From Gnetum montanum (taxonomy: Eukaryota > Streptophyta > Gnetopsida > Gnetales > Gnetaceae), in the NCBI GenBank assembly GCA_015680685.1, contig MNCI01002331.1, positions 479,064 through 543,063 on the forward strand: a stretch of DNA of 64,000 bases, read 5' to 3'. Shown here in pieces: positions 25,283 through 37,039 of this stretch; positions within the stretch are counted from its first letter, which is position 1; each line of letters starts with the position of its first letter. The notes under the pieces were generated by a model. It was not told the DNA's origin. It did not search any database and was given only the letters and a program-made list of their open reading frames with translations. The position numbers were made by a program, and so were the translations under genes.

Positions 25283-25997
25283 CTATAAATAAGCTTTAAT
25301 GTTATTGTACCACTCCAGGGTACCCGCAGCATCGACAAAGGCCATGTGTTTCGCTTGAGTGATAGGCTCTACACATTCTGTGATCGCGGTTGGCAGGTTT
25401 GCCAAAGAATGTAATGGGATGTTTAATGTGAGGGTAGCTAGGGCATCTGCTATGATGTTCTCATTATGTGGCACGGGTTGCACATCAATGATTGTGAATT
25501 GCTTGAGTAGGATTTTTGCTAGGTCACAGTAGGGTTGTAGGTGCATAGCCTTGCAGGCATAGACTTCGGTGATTTGATTCATGACTAATTGTGAATCTCC
25601 TTGAATTGCCAGATGTTGTATATGTAGCACTCAGGTAGTTAAGAGGCCTCTGAGTAGCCCCTTGTATTCTACCTCATTTTTGGTGCAAGGGAATGCAACA
25701 CGATAAGTGGATGGATGCATTTCCCAAGGGGAATGTGATCGTGGCAGCAACGCTACCTCCTCGCTTGATTGAGGCACCATCAAAATGTAAGGTAGCCTCG
25801 AAATGCAACGGGACGATGACGACATTGCTAACGTATTCGTCTGGGAATTCTGGGTCTATGGTAGCCTGGTCATCGACTGGCAAGGCCGTAAGTTGGGTTG
25901 CTATAGCTTGACCCTTTGTCGACGATTGACTTACATAGCATAGGTCGAACTCCGTGGTTATTGCCTTCCATTGGGCTATCCTGCTACTTTCGTACAA
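25283..25997 (-). pseudogene. pol: Element D second (archaeal-type) RNase H
   Basis: The segment around 25670-25997 contains LHFDGASIKRGG followed by NEVEYKGLLRGL, and 25283-25630 contains IQGDSQLVMNQ and HNENIIADALATL. These D, E and D residues form the catalytic set of an RNase HI. A duplicated RNase H of this type is a known mark of the Tat lineage. A stop/frame break near 25630 separates the halves. The following EWYNNIKAYL is the linker to INT. Confidence 0.85.
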
Positions 25998-25999
25998 GT

Positions 26000-27522
26000 T
26001 GTTGGTGATAGCCTGGAGTATGTTGCTTTTGCAAATGATGTTGGTTATGCTTTGGAATAAGTAATGTTGCCACTTTTAGTGTGAATACTAAGGCTAGGCA
26101 ATTCCTCTCCACTTCGTTGTACTTCACCTCGCATGCTACTAGTGCATGGCTCAGGTAATACACCAGTATCTCAGAACCATCATCCCGCTTCTAACATAGA
26201 AGTGCTGCTATGGATGTGTCAGAGGTGGCAAGGTATATAAAGAAAGGCTTGTCCCTTTGCGGCGGATGCACCATTGGGAGGTATGACAGCTCCTTCTTTA
26301 GGTCGTCGAAGGCTTGTTGACACTGGGTTGTCCATTCAAAGTCAACCCCAATTTTTAGAAGATGTTTGTCGGTTAGCCTGGTTATGAACCTTCAAATGAA
26401 TTGTACCTTGCCTTGTAAACTACGTAACTCCTTAAAGTTTGTGGGAGGTGCTAGATTGACGATGGTCTTGACTTTGTCTAAGTCCACCCGTATTCCAACC
26501 TTCGATACTACGAATCCTAACATGTGTCCGGTCTTTACTCTGAAGACGTACTTCTTAGGATTGAGATGTAATTCATGCATTTGGTAGCACTTGAGGACTA
26601 CCCCTAGATTGCGTGGATGATCGGCTACCTCCTTGGACTTAACTACTATGTCATCTACGTAATTGTTTAATGTTTCTAGGATGTAGTCACTAAAAATGTA
26701 GGTCATGGCTCGCTGGTAGGTTGTTCCAACATTTTTGAGCCCGAAAGGCATCATGGTATAGCAAAACGTTCCCCATGGAGTCATGAAGGTTGTTAACAGC
26801 TGGTGCTCTGGGTTGATGCAGATTTGGTTGTATCCAGAGAAGCCATCCATGAAGGATAGCAAAGCATGGCCAGCAGTGGTGTCGATGAGTTGATCAATGC
26901 TTGAGAGTGGGAAGTTGTCTTTGATTGTTGCCTTGTTCAAGTCTTGGAAGTCTATACAGATTCGTATCCCTCCTGTTTTCTTCGAAACTACAATGATGTT
27001 GGATACCCACTCTGAATAGTCGACCGTGTGGATGAAACCTACTTGGTATAACTTAGTGATTTCATCCCTCACTGCTAGTGCAATTTTTGGCTTAATTTTA
27101 CGATCCTTTTGCTTGACTGCCTTTATGTGTGGGTCTAGGATGATGTTATGCTGAATCAGCCACAGATCTAGACCCGACATGTCGTTGTACGACCATGCGA
27201 AAACATCAATGTGATCCTGCGGAGTTTTAACTATGCCTTCATGTGTTTGTGTTTCTAGGAGGGAGCTGAGTCTTAACGTCTTTACCTCCCCCTTTGACAT
27301 GGTCACAAATATCTCGACAAGAGGATCCTCGGTTACATCCCCATCCTCTAAATCTAGGGCTTGGACCAGGTGTTTGGGCCAATCTAGGGATGCTTCTAAG
27401 GATGCTATAGTGTTAATCGTAGTCGACCCCCAGTTGATCATGTCAGGGTTCAACTGTCTCGCGAGCTTGCCCTGTGGCCCTGCTAACATTAAAGGCGTGG
27501 AAAGGGCACGATGGATTCTCAT
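26000..27522 (-). pseudogene. pol: Element D reverse transcriptase with first RNase H remnant
   Basis: An uninterrupted frame of 376 codons (26392-27522) carries the whole RT: QVGFIHTVDYSEWVSN, VSKKTGGIRICIDFQDLN, ALLSFMDGFSGYNQI, MPFGLKNVGTTYQRAM and the active site NYVDDIVVK. It is the best preserved coding block of any retroelement here. The region 26000-26390 continues into the ordinary RNase H but has stops. Upstream, the frame meets a TAG 15 bases before the ATG at 27522. PR lies 6 kb further upstream, beyond the antisense gene. In the related Ogre elements an intron separates PR from RT, which may apply here. Confidence 0.92.
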
Positions 27523-27645
27523 CTCTTGCTGGGCCTACCATAATAAGATGAAAGCATGGGTAAGGGTCATCAGAGATTATGTGAAACGCAAATCTGCAAA
27601 GCAACACCGAGATGAAACTTGCTAAGTGACGTAATGTAAAGATTG

Positions 27646-28060
27646 AACATTTGCTAGTTTAAGGTCATGGCAGACCACCAAGGTGCAAGAGTGTAGAATT
27701 GCTAATGGAACGTGTGACTGTTGACACGCGAATGCCAAACTACTAGTTTAGTGTCATCTCGGACTGCCATATTGCAACATGCAAAATCTTGATATGCAAA
27801 ATAATAAAAAAAAAAGGAAATTGTGAGTACAAGGAGTATTGAACTACCAGTGCGAAAATGGAATCATGAAACTATTAGGAAAGGTGATACTACCTATGTG
27901 GAAGAGGATAAGGCGATTGCTGGTGTAAGGATATGGTTAGTTTAACGTCATTGTGGACTGCGAATGTAACGAGTCAAAACTACTATTTTAGGATCTTTTC
28001 GGACCCTAAAGAGCACAACTATGCTAGGCTTGTTAGTTTAAGGTCTTTTTGGACCCTTAA
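27646..28060. repeat. Hairpin-repeat block 2 of element D
   Basis: Five copies of the AGTTTA-N-GTC...GAC motif, for example agtttaaggtcatggcagac, agtttaacgtcattgtggac and agtttaaggtctttttggac. It lies between RT and the antisense gene. Confidence 0.65.
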
Positions 28061-28243
28061 TTAAAAATAAATATTATTATATTTTTTCTTTGTCTTCAGG
28101 AAGGTAAGTAGTTGGCTTGAAGCGTGTCAAGGCTTAAATGCTAATAGTGTTATGATGTCGTGGTGAGCATGCTACGCTGCACGATGCGCTCCGCATTAAT
28201 CAGAGAGAGAAAGAGGTAAGTTTTCCCATCTTGTCCTTGCAGC

Positions 28244-28249
28244 TATAAA
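28244..28249 (+). promoter_or_regulatory. TATA box of the antisense gene in D
   Basis: TATAAA in the context gcagcTATAAAcagggg lies 122-159 bases before the first candidate ATGs (28371, 28403). A GCTACGC motif is at about 28170, upstream of it. Confidence 0.5.
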
Positions 28250-28370
28250 CAGGGGTTAAACCCGGGTAATTTCGCTATTTTCGCCATAAGAGCATAGAAC
28301 CCTCATCAGAGCATACGGCAATTTCAGAGCGTGAAGCAGTTTTGTTGCTTGACTAGCAAGATGAATTTCT

Positions 28371-31300
28371 ACAGCGAAGATCGTAAATCTGCAAGGAGGG
28401 CCATGGCTCCTAAGACTTATTTGGTGCTTGCGAAGGTTGAGGAGGCAAGAAAGGCTTTGAGACACGCACCACAAGCATGCGTTCTGGCACGAGAGAGCAC
28501 ACCGTTGACCCAGTAAGTTTTCATGCCTCCTTCGCTCTTTTCGTTTTGTGTCTTTTGCTGTTTTCTACTCTGGTTTTGCATCCCATTTGTTCTTCTGTCT
28601 ATGTTTTCTGTGACTACATTGTTTTAGTCTTTGCATCGCCATGGCCTCCTTTTCGGTCATGGCTGATGTGCAAAGGTTTCGTTGTAAGGCCGTTGGGACT
28701 GCTACAGCTGCAATTGTCATGCCTGCAGGGCTAGGGTAGTTTAAGTTGTTTGGCCTTGGCATGTCATAACGTAAAACCCTTGGGAGGGTCTGGTCATGTG
28801 CGATGCGACATCGCGACACATGCTTTGTTTGGGCATGTCATCAATTGTTTTACTGCTACGCTGAGCTATTTTCATGTTTTCGCTAGGCTAGGCTCTCACA
28901 CCTTTGCTACGCTATGTATGGGTAGAGGGTTATGCTATGCTATATTTATGGACTGCTAGACGCTACTATGTTGCGCGTGTATTACGTTCAAGTGTGACAC
29001 CAACATTTGTTGATTGCATTGTGTAGGGCAGGGCTAAGGTCTAGGATGATCGTTTTGGACCTTGGAGGGGTCCTGCGCCATGTGAGCAGACATATGGCCA
29101 ACGCTCCTCCTCCCCCGATACGTGTGGGAGATCAAGTGGCTTGGTTCAGGGTAGGGGCATGAGACTTCTTGCAATTCCTTCTCAACCACTTTAGTGTGAT
29201 TGTTTGGTCTTCCTTAGACAAGACATAGGCATCTGGCATAATAGAGGCCATGCTGCCAGGGGCAAATCAGGGCATCCTGAGATACCTTTTCGACGAGGTG
29301 ACCACGAGTAAGCAGGGAGGGGGTCCAGCCAACACTCAATAGGGTTGAGGCATTTAGCCTAGATTTGGGACATGCCAAAATACTAGTGCTATCACCCATA
29401 CAACACATTGTACCTCACACGTCACATGGCGACGCACTTTCAGAACCCACAGGGAACCATCTATTGTGCTGGCGAGTGAGTTTTGCATCTTTGCTTTGCT
29501 TCGTTATGCGATGTCCGCTATACCTGGCTGAATGCTAATAGTGTGTGTTTGTCACCAGGTTCTACATAGATGATGACGAGGTTCACGATCAATCGGATCT
29601 GCTGGCTATGACACAACTAGCTCTACAGGAGTTTGCTTCTACCAAGAGCCTGCGGACGGGTGTGATTGGTCAGTGCAGAGGAGAATACCATACTTACCCA
29701 CGCACACTTGCCACTTTTTAGAATTAGTTTAGGATGAAGGGTTGGCTAGATAAGGAATGGAGAGAACCTTTCAAACAGGTCACACTTAAAGTCCTTCTGG
29801 AGGTTGAACTCATACTATTCCCATTACCGTATAGACTTAGTGGGTCAAAAGGCAGGCGCCACATGCTCAAGTATTTTTGTAGTCATTGCATTCTCTGCAT
29901 TGTTAAGCTACATGCGTTTTGTAAAAACTATTGCAGGGGCGAAGAAGCCTCATGAGGTGATGGTGGTAACCGCCAAGTGGCAAGGGGCAAACATCTACTT
30001 TAAATACGGCAAAGTAGCGATGAGCCAGAGCTGGTTAGAACGAGGGGCCCCAGATTCTTTGCTTGAGAAAGTCTGAAAGGTGGGGCTTATGGATCTGTTC
30101 ATGGCTCTGAATCCTGGCGTCTCTACTGCTAAGATGCTTTCCTTGGTCAACTCCTTCTCTGGGAAGGTGGGTCATTTTCACATGTACGTGCGGGGCGTGT
30201 CGATGGTCATCAACATCGATGACTAGTTGATTGCAGATCTGTTTGGTGTTCCTACCGATGGCGCCCCCATAGTGTTAAAGGGAAAATAGGAGTTAACCCT
30301 ATAGAAGCAACATATCGAGGAGTGGCTAAAGCTCTCCAAGGTGAGAAAAGGGTTCCCCATGGAAAAGCTTAAGGATGGCCTTGCCATGGGGATATACCTG
30401 ATCTTTTGTACCCATGCATTCCCTCAATTGCTCACCCAAGGGAAGGTCCTTGGGCTTGAGCAAGCCTGGGTAATGCGAAAAGTCATGTTGGAGGGGGCCC
30501 GTTACAACTGGGCTGAATTCCTATGTAGTAGTTTGTAGGCTGAGATTTTGGAACTCTGTGAGCAAACAGAGTCCCGCTTTAGCATTCAGTATGCCTTCTA
30601 CATAGGTTGTTTAAAGCACTTCGCATAGTTCCTAGTGGTTCAGGAGTATGGAGTCTGGTCCATGCTAGACTGCAACCAGATTCCCAAGCCATGGATTTTA
30701 TAGGTCCTCCGAACTATGCAGGCCTAGGATCCTTCAGAAATGGTCAGGGAGTCATTGTCTATAATGACTAAAGGTCTGGTAGTTCATAGTACTCACGGCT
30801 AGGACAATGTAGGAGAGATGCCTCCTATTATAGCTAGTAGCGTGATACAAGATGAACATCTCATAGCTGAGACTATGCCCGCGGAGCTGTGAAGGAAGAG
30901 ACCTCCCCCAGCCAAGAAAAGCTCTCGTGAAGAGGAGGGACAGAGACTGCGGCTTAAGCTGCGGCAGACGCAACCCCCCATTGGTAAGCATTTTTTGTAT
31001 ATTCCTTATTTTTTTATAGTTTGTTATGCTGTGCTGTGCTAGGTAGCGTGGCGTAGCGTAGCACCTATTTTGAACTAGCTTGTTTTGAATCAATGTAAAC
31101 ATGCCTTTTTTGCTTAGCAGAGGAAGAAGAAGATGAAGAAGAAGGCGATGAGAAAGTGTTGGCCCATAGGACGGGGGCAATGAATAAAGACGTGGAGGTC
31201 CCAATTTCAGAGGAAAGGGCCCCGATCAGGAATAATGGAGTGCCTATCTCCAAGGCAAGGGCTCTTATCATTAGGGAGCCTCTTCCTACCAACAAAGAGG

Positions 31301-32799
31301 TTCTCTTCCAAAATAAAAAAGACGCTGGTCTCCTGAAAGGAAAGGCACTAGCGCATGAGAAAAGGACTTGCCTGGATTTGGCAGGGCCCTCTACCATGGC
31401 TACCACAGTCGTCTTGTCTCGATAAGAAGAAAGACCGCATCTAGATGCTGGTGAGTTGGGTTCTACGTGTGCCTTATCGTAGTCCACTTTGGCTGTTGCT
31501 GACATGCTTAATCATGTAACAGGTGTTACTACTGACGCTGCGGGACCTCCTCAGCTTCCTACAGAGCCATGGGCTGACGTCCCTAACAAGTTTACATTTG
31601 TGCAGGGACTTATCGATGACATGATCAAACATCTTTAGCAGGAGGACCCTCGTGCAGGTAAGTATCAGTGCTAATTGTCCTTATGTTGTTACACTGAAGC
31701 TTTTGAGTTTGTTGATTATGCTATGCTAACGCGATTACTACGCTTCGTGCGTTAAACAGCCTCTCAGCTTAAGTGGGACCTGGCATGACCTATGAAGGTT
31801 GGCATGATACCTACACTCTTTCCTAACATGATCAAGGTGTCTCGTCGCACGTTTGACGAGGCTTATAAGTGTGTCTTGCACTCAGCACACTCTCTATGGG
31901 AATGTAGGTGTACCAATGAGGACCTGTGGAAACGGGTCCAAAGGGCTGAGAAGAGAGAGGCCAACCTAGCTGCCGAGGTGGAGAATCTTAGGTCAAGGAA
32001 TGCTTTTCTTATAAACCACAACCATGACCCAGTCGATTGGAAGAGGGCTGTAGACTACTACGCTAGGTTTTGGACCATCGTTCATCAGAACGTTGAATCC
32101 ATCCACGAGATAGTTGAACAGTAAAGGTAGATGGACTTGCTAGCCCAAAAGTGCCAAGACATGAAAGACATTAGCGCTAAGATCTTCGAATGGGGGAAAA
32201 TCTAGAGAGACCATAAACATGTGTACAAGCTAGAGAATGAGACCTACCAAAAACTGTACAGAGACGCTACCATGGAGGCATTCACATATGAAGTGTTCGT
32301 GAAGGCCATCAGCGCTTTTGAGGCCTATGCTAAGTTTAAAAAGTAGGTGGAGGTCATGGAATCTCTTGACTTGAGGGTGAGCCTTCCTACAGGAGAGACT
32401 GCAACTGCCTCCCTTTCCCCGAAACCTCTAACATGGACGATTGCGAAAAGGGAGAAGGCTGCTACAGCGAATGTTGAACCCAGCGACGGGCGTTGGATGG
32501 ATATTTCAATAGAGAAGATTTGGCGTCGCCTCAGGCTTGGTCTAGACCAGATTCCCCTTGAGACTGGCGTAGACTCCTCTCAGGTTAGTCACTTTCATCT
32601 TATGTTGTAGCTTGCATTTATCATGTTTGTTGCCCTAACTAACTATTTCATTCTTGTGGTGCAGGCTCCAGATGAGGGTGCGAGACCCGCGAAGAGAGGA
32701 AATGCAAGATTGATAGAAGGTAATGCAGGAGCAGGTGATGCAAAAATAGATGAAGCAAAGGCAAATGGTGAAGGCGTTGCAACTAGAGACAACCCATGA
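28371..32799 (+). pseudogene. Antisense multi-exon accessory gene inside element D (decayed)
   Basis: It runs opposite to gag-pol, between PR and RT. Proposed exons: 28371-28512, 29027-29150, about 29387-29475, 29559-about 29800, about 29937-30983, 31121-31450, 31523-31657, 31760-32583, 32665-32799. The last four introns have GTAAG/GTGAG/GTAAG/GTTAG donors and CAG acceptors and all keep the reading phase (1, 1, 1, 0). The first intron (GTAAGT, phase 2) also fits. The protein starts MAPKTYLVLAK, has a globular part (INIDD..LIADLFGVPTDG, GLAMGIYLIFCTHAFPQLL), then an acidic run and a coiled coil (LWKRVQRAEKREANLAAEVE) and ends in a short G/A/K-rich tail. About ten in-frame stops, mostly TAG, and one frameshift near 29800 show decay. 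The layout (MAPK start, globular part, coiled coil) recalls ORF3 of B. Antisense ORFs are known from Tat elements. The function is unknown. Confidence 0.75.
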
Positions 32800-32944
32800 T
32801 AGCATGGGCTCTTTCTTTCTTTCTTTTTTAAAAAATTTTGCAACATTGCCAATAGGTGAAAATTTTTGAATGAAATGAATAACTTCAGCAAGGAAATCAA
32901 TTTTGTGTTAACTTGTGTATTATGTAAAGTTTTCATGCTTTCAT

Positions 32945-33095
32945 ATGCTAGTTTTAGGCCATCTCAGGCCATTGTTAATTTTGGGCCATTTCAGGCCGTT
33001 GTGTGACAAATTAAAACAACAAGCGATAATGTTGATTTTAGTTCATTAACAAAGTAATAAGGCAGCGATCCTAGTTTTAGGCCATTACGGGCTGT
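32945..33095. repeat. Hairpin-repeat block 3 of element D
   Basis: Three copies, here with GGCC on both sides: agttttaggccatctcaggcc, aattttgggccatttcaggcc and agttttaggccattacgggc (each read as a 20- to 21-base unit). It lies between the 3' end of the antisense gene and the end of PR. Confidence 0.6.
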
Positions 33096-33162
33096 AGCAT
33101 AGCATGCCGAATGGTTGGCATACTAATAAGGTAAAGAAATGGCAAATGTAAAAGGATAGCAA

Positions 33163-34530
33163 TCAGGTAGGATTCATCAGAACATAAGGTCGAGGTGCTT
33201 CACCAGGGCCCCCATCCATATCATTGTCCTTCGCTTGGAAGGGAAACTTAACCCATGCATCTTCGATTTGAGGGTCAGTTCGCTGGACTAATCCTTCCAT
33301 TACATAATTAATGCATGCATGAACAGGTGCTTCATCTTCAGAGGATGTAACTTCTGAACCCTGTTCCATGCCTACGTTGCTAATTGCTTGTGTTACCACT
33401 TTGTCACCACAGATTACCATCTCTCTACCTACATACAGTAAGTGGATTTCCTAGTGTATAGGTGAGGAGACAGCCCTAAGTTGCGCTAACCATGATCTCC
33501 CCAAGATTAGGTTAAACTCGGGCATTTCTTCGACTACGATGAACGTTGCGTCTGTGGGGAACTAGTCCCTTGCTACGAAGTTTACATGAACCGTGCCCTT
33601 CACCAGGACGCGCGCCCTATTGAACGACCTTAGACATGATGTCTTTGTTGGTTTGATCTGGTCGACCAACCCCAACTTGTCCACAATAGGGAAGGGAATG
33701 ACATTTGTGGAAGTCCCATCATCAACGTGTACCCTTCGAATCCAATGTTGGCTGACCCGAATTGTGATAAAGAGAGGCACCATAGTCACTTGACCTCCTT
33801 CGGGATCTTCCCTAATGGCATCATTACTAAAAATTAATTAAGGTGTTGCAGACTCCGTGGGTACAGAAGGAAGCATTACTGAGTGGATCGCTCCCTCTTC
33901 TGCTGGCATGTTCCCGTCGACTGGAATCGTCGTTAACATGCAGACTAGAGCCTCACGATGAGGTATAGATGTCATGACTAGGTCATACAAGCTCAATGTA
34001 GCATTTTTCTGCTTTAGGGCTTGCATGACTTAGGTGAGGGTGTCCAAGAAGTCTTGGCCACCCGCCTATTTGACAATTTTCTCCTCTTCAATTCATCCTA
34101 GAAGACGAATCTCTCAAGGAGAGACGACCTTGGACCTAGGTTCAGATCCTTGTCAGCAAGGTAATGCAGGTTGTGTAATTATGTTGACCTTCATCTTTGG
34201 TGACAAAGTTGTAAATACGAGGGGCAAAGATGTAGGCTTGGAGATACCTTTGACGGTACTTCCCTTCAACGTCTCGCCCACCAAGTGGGCTTCTCGCCTT
34301 GTGGGGTGAGGAGGCTGTTTAATGTTGTTGCATGGGATGGGAATTATCAAAGACATTGGTCCCTTAATGATGAATGGAGCTAGAGATGTTAACTGACGAG
34401 GTCGTGTGACCTCGCCAATAATCGGTGTAGAGGTAGATGCCCATGGTGGGACTTTCAGGACGAAGGGAGGCTACGAGCTTGGACCAACCATTGGTGGTAT
34501 TGGTGCACTACGTTGAGGCACACAAATTAC
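33163..34530 (-). pseudogene. Element D aspartic protease region
   Basis: The protease core at 33562-33789 reads IRRVHVDDGTSTNVIPFPIVDKLGL. DDGTS stands for the usual D-G/S-G/S-S motif and is followed by the FNRARVLVKGTVHV strand. A spacer segment with LVQRTDPQIEDAWVKFP is at 33163-33420 and ends the gag-pro frame. The upstream linker is at 33838-34026. Stops separate these blocks. PR would cut the Gag-Pol polyprotein. Confidence 0.75.
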
Positions 34531-34536
34531 AAATGA

Positions 34537-36956
34537 CTAGAAGGGTGGCCTAGGATCATTGTCAATATCGATGGTGTTAATTACATAATTGGAATTATTG
34601 ACATTGAGGGGATCTATGTAGACATACATAGATTGATTTTTAGGGCGGACTGGGTTGCTTTCATCTAGCACTAGCTTTCCCAGGTCGATTAATCTTTGGA
34701 TGTCATCTTGCAATGATAGACAATAATCTATGGTGTGACCACATAGTTGGTGGTAGTCACAAAACCTATCTAGCCTGAAACCCCTAGGAACTAGAGGCTC
34801 ATTGGGCAGGGCCAAAGAGGGATTCCTAAGGAGCTTGCAGCAACGTTGATGTCTCATGTTTACTTCCTCTAACATCTTCTTATGTTGGATGTATCCTGCT
34901 GCCAACAGTTTCTTCAGGAGTTCTAAAGGTTTGAGAGGCAGTGGGGTGTATTTTGAATGATCTTTGCACTTGAAGTTGGGTATACTGTATGCAGATGTCT
35001 TGGGAGTAGATGCGGCAGGTTGTGGTGCTTGGCCCAATTTGGGTGCATATTTAGCCGTAGGTATAGCTAGTTTCTTATTATTCTTACTTCCACTGTTGCT
35101 AGATTTGGGCTTAGCCTCAGTTGCCACAGCGGCCACTATGGTTGTTGGGGCCTTACCCTTGTCCTTTTTTGCAAATTTTTTCTTGTAAGTGGTGTAGGTC
35201 AGGTCTTTTCTTGCCTCGACCATGTCTTGTATGCTTTTAGTCTGAGTGAAAGCTTGGCTAAGGGAACGTGGAGCGAGATAATACAGTTTGGACTTAATGA
35301 ATTTGTTCATTGCACCCTTAAAGACGGCTAACAAGTGAGCCTCCGCGATGGGCTCATGGATTTCGTTAAGGGTCACGCTCCAACGTTGAATGAATTTTTG
35401 GACTAGTTCTAGCAGGTCTTGTTTCACGCTCATCAGCTGATCTAGCGTGGTTTCTGGCTTGAAGTTGTATTTGAAGCGTGTCACAAACTAGGTTAAGAGT
35501 TCTTCCAAAGTTGAAATGGATGAACGTGGCAACGCACGGTGCCAATCTAGGGCTTTCCTGGCTAGGGACATGGCAAAGACATGAATGATCGTATGCAGCC
35601 ATTGTTGCAATAGCAAAGACTCTGACCGGAAAGTGACGAGATGTGTATTGGGATCTCCCTCCCCATCGTACTTCTTGAAGTGCAGGAGAGACATCCTAGG
35701 TGGTAATACCAAAGCAGGGATTGCAAGGTTAATGGGGTCATCTTGATAAAATTCCATGACTTGTACCATGTCAGACCCAACAACTTTGAGGCATTTTATT
35801 TCCTTAGTTAGGGTCTAGATGAGCTGAAACGCTTGGTCCAGACCTAGCGACGTTGTAGACGGCTAAGGGACTACAAAAGTAACTCCCACATGCGACATGG
35901 TGGCAGTGGCGGGTTGACCCATTGGCGGTGTCGTTGGAGCCACCCCTGCTAAAGGTGCTGCTTGCATTGTCCACCACCTAGTGGGTGGTATTATTAGAGC
36001 AGTGATAGCAGGTTGAGTTGCTGGATAGGCCGTTTGGGTTACCAGTGCGATAGACCATGGCCCTGCGCCAGGATGTATCGTTTGCGGGGTTGGGTAGGTT
36101 TGAGGGCGAACATAGTGAGACATCTACGATGGTTGTAGAACAGATGAAGAGGCAAATAGGGTCCACCATGTGGATGGGCCTGGGCCCGCCATAGTGGGTG
36201 GAATAGATGCATACGTAGGAATTGGCATAGAAGTTATGTGCAGTTGTGAAGTAGGTACAATATGGACATGCAGTAGGGTAGTCGTGATAGGCATGTTGCA
36301 CATCATAGGGATGTGCTGATAAATAGTTTGTGGTAGCACAGTTGCTGTGAGCACAACCGGGGAATAAGGGTGATGAAACATCAAGTATGTGGCATGGCTA
36401 CCCATTACAGTTGCGGTCATAGGCCACTGAAGCATAGGCATGATGACAAAGGGAGTAGTGATAGACAGTGGGTTGGCCCAGAAGGACTAGGTAGGTGGGA
36501 CAGGAACGGGGTTGACTTAACCCCCCTTGTTAGATTGGGAATTGATCTCCTCCTGTCCATCTTGAAAGGAGTCGTCCTGGTTGGATGCGGTGTCTAGTTG
36601 CTTCCTAAGTCTAGCCAATTGGATCAATTGGTCTAGTAGCCTTTGATACACTTGTGTAAAAAGCAAAGGAATGCCGAGGGTAGGAATGAATTCCTTCCCA
36701 TTGCAATAAGTGAACTCGAAGCTACATTTTTCCTTGAGTTCGTGTAAATCTAAGGGCATATTAGCTTGCACCTTTGCGCAAAGGAAACTATAACGCTCAT
36801 GTTGCTGGGCTAATTCCTCAAGTCCCTAGTTTTGGATTCTAAGAGATCAACGTGCTTCCATCGTGGGGTTCAGCGGTTGTTTGACATGAGTGGTGCCTTG
36901 AACCATGAAGGGCACCTCCGCATTGAAGGTGTCAATAGTGGTGGTCACGGAAGCCA
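34537..36956 (-). pseudogene. gag: Element D gag
   Basis: The start ATG at 36956 gives MASVTTTIDTFNAEVPF. After a Q/L-rich helix (36517-36771) and a long P/T/M/A-rich variable part (35863-36441), the retrotransposon gag core follows at 34537-35769: DPNTHLVTFRSESLL, MSLARKALDWHRALP, LVQKFIQRWSVTLNEI, YYLAPRSLSQAFTQ. A knuckle-like CDYHQLCGHTIDYCLSL lies at about residue 235 of the last block; this CxYH..GHxxxxC pattern is typical of Tat gag. Single stops (for example at 35485-35490 and 36121) break an otherwise continuous frame. Confidence 0.88.
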
Positions 36957-37039
36957 TTGCTAAGCAAGTGATTATGCAAAAAAAATTGCAAGAAGTGCAA
37001 AAAGAACAAAAGGGCTGAAAAAGCAACAAAATGTGGCTT

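Noticed and set aside
28216-28242. Mini-intron GTAAGT...TTGCAG before the TATA box of the antisense gene
   Set aside because: Only about 27 bases, too short for a plant intron; chance match or part of an undetected 5' exon boundary.
28331-28370. Upstream start of the antisense gene at 28331
   Set aside because: The codon there is GTG; the first ATGs are at 28371 and 28403.
30752-31505. Minus-strand open frames at 30752-31204 and 31065-31505 as genes
   Set aside because: They lie opposite exons of the plus-strand gene, span its intron and show no domain; they are shadows.
27580-33163. The antisense gene as a captured host gene inserted by a separate transposon
   Set aside because: No terminal repeats or target-site duplications at its edges; the same hairpin-repeat family flanks it and follows INT, so it seems part of D. 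Not excluded.
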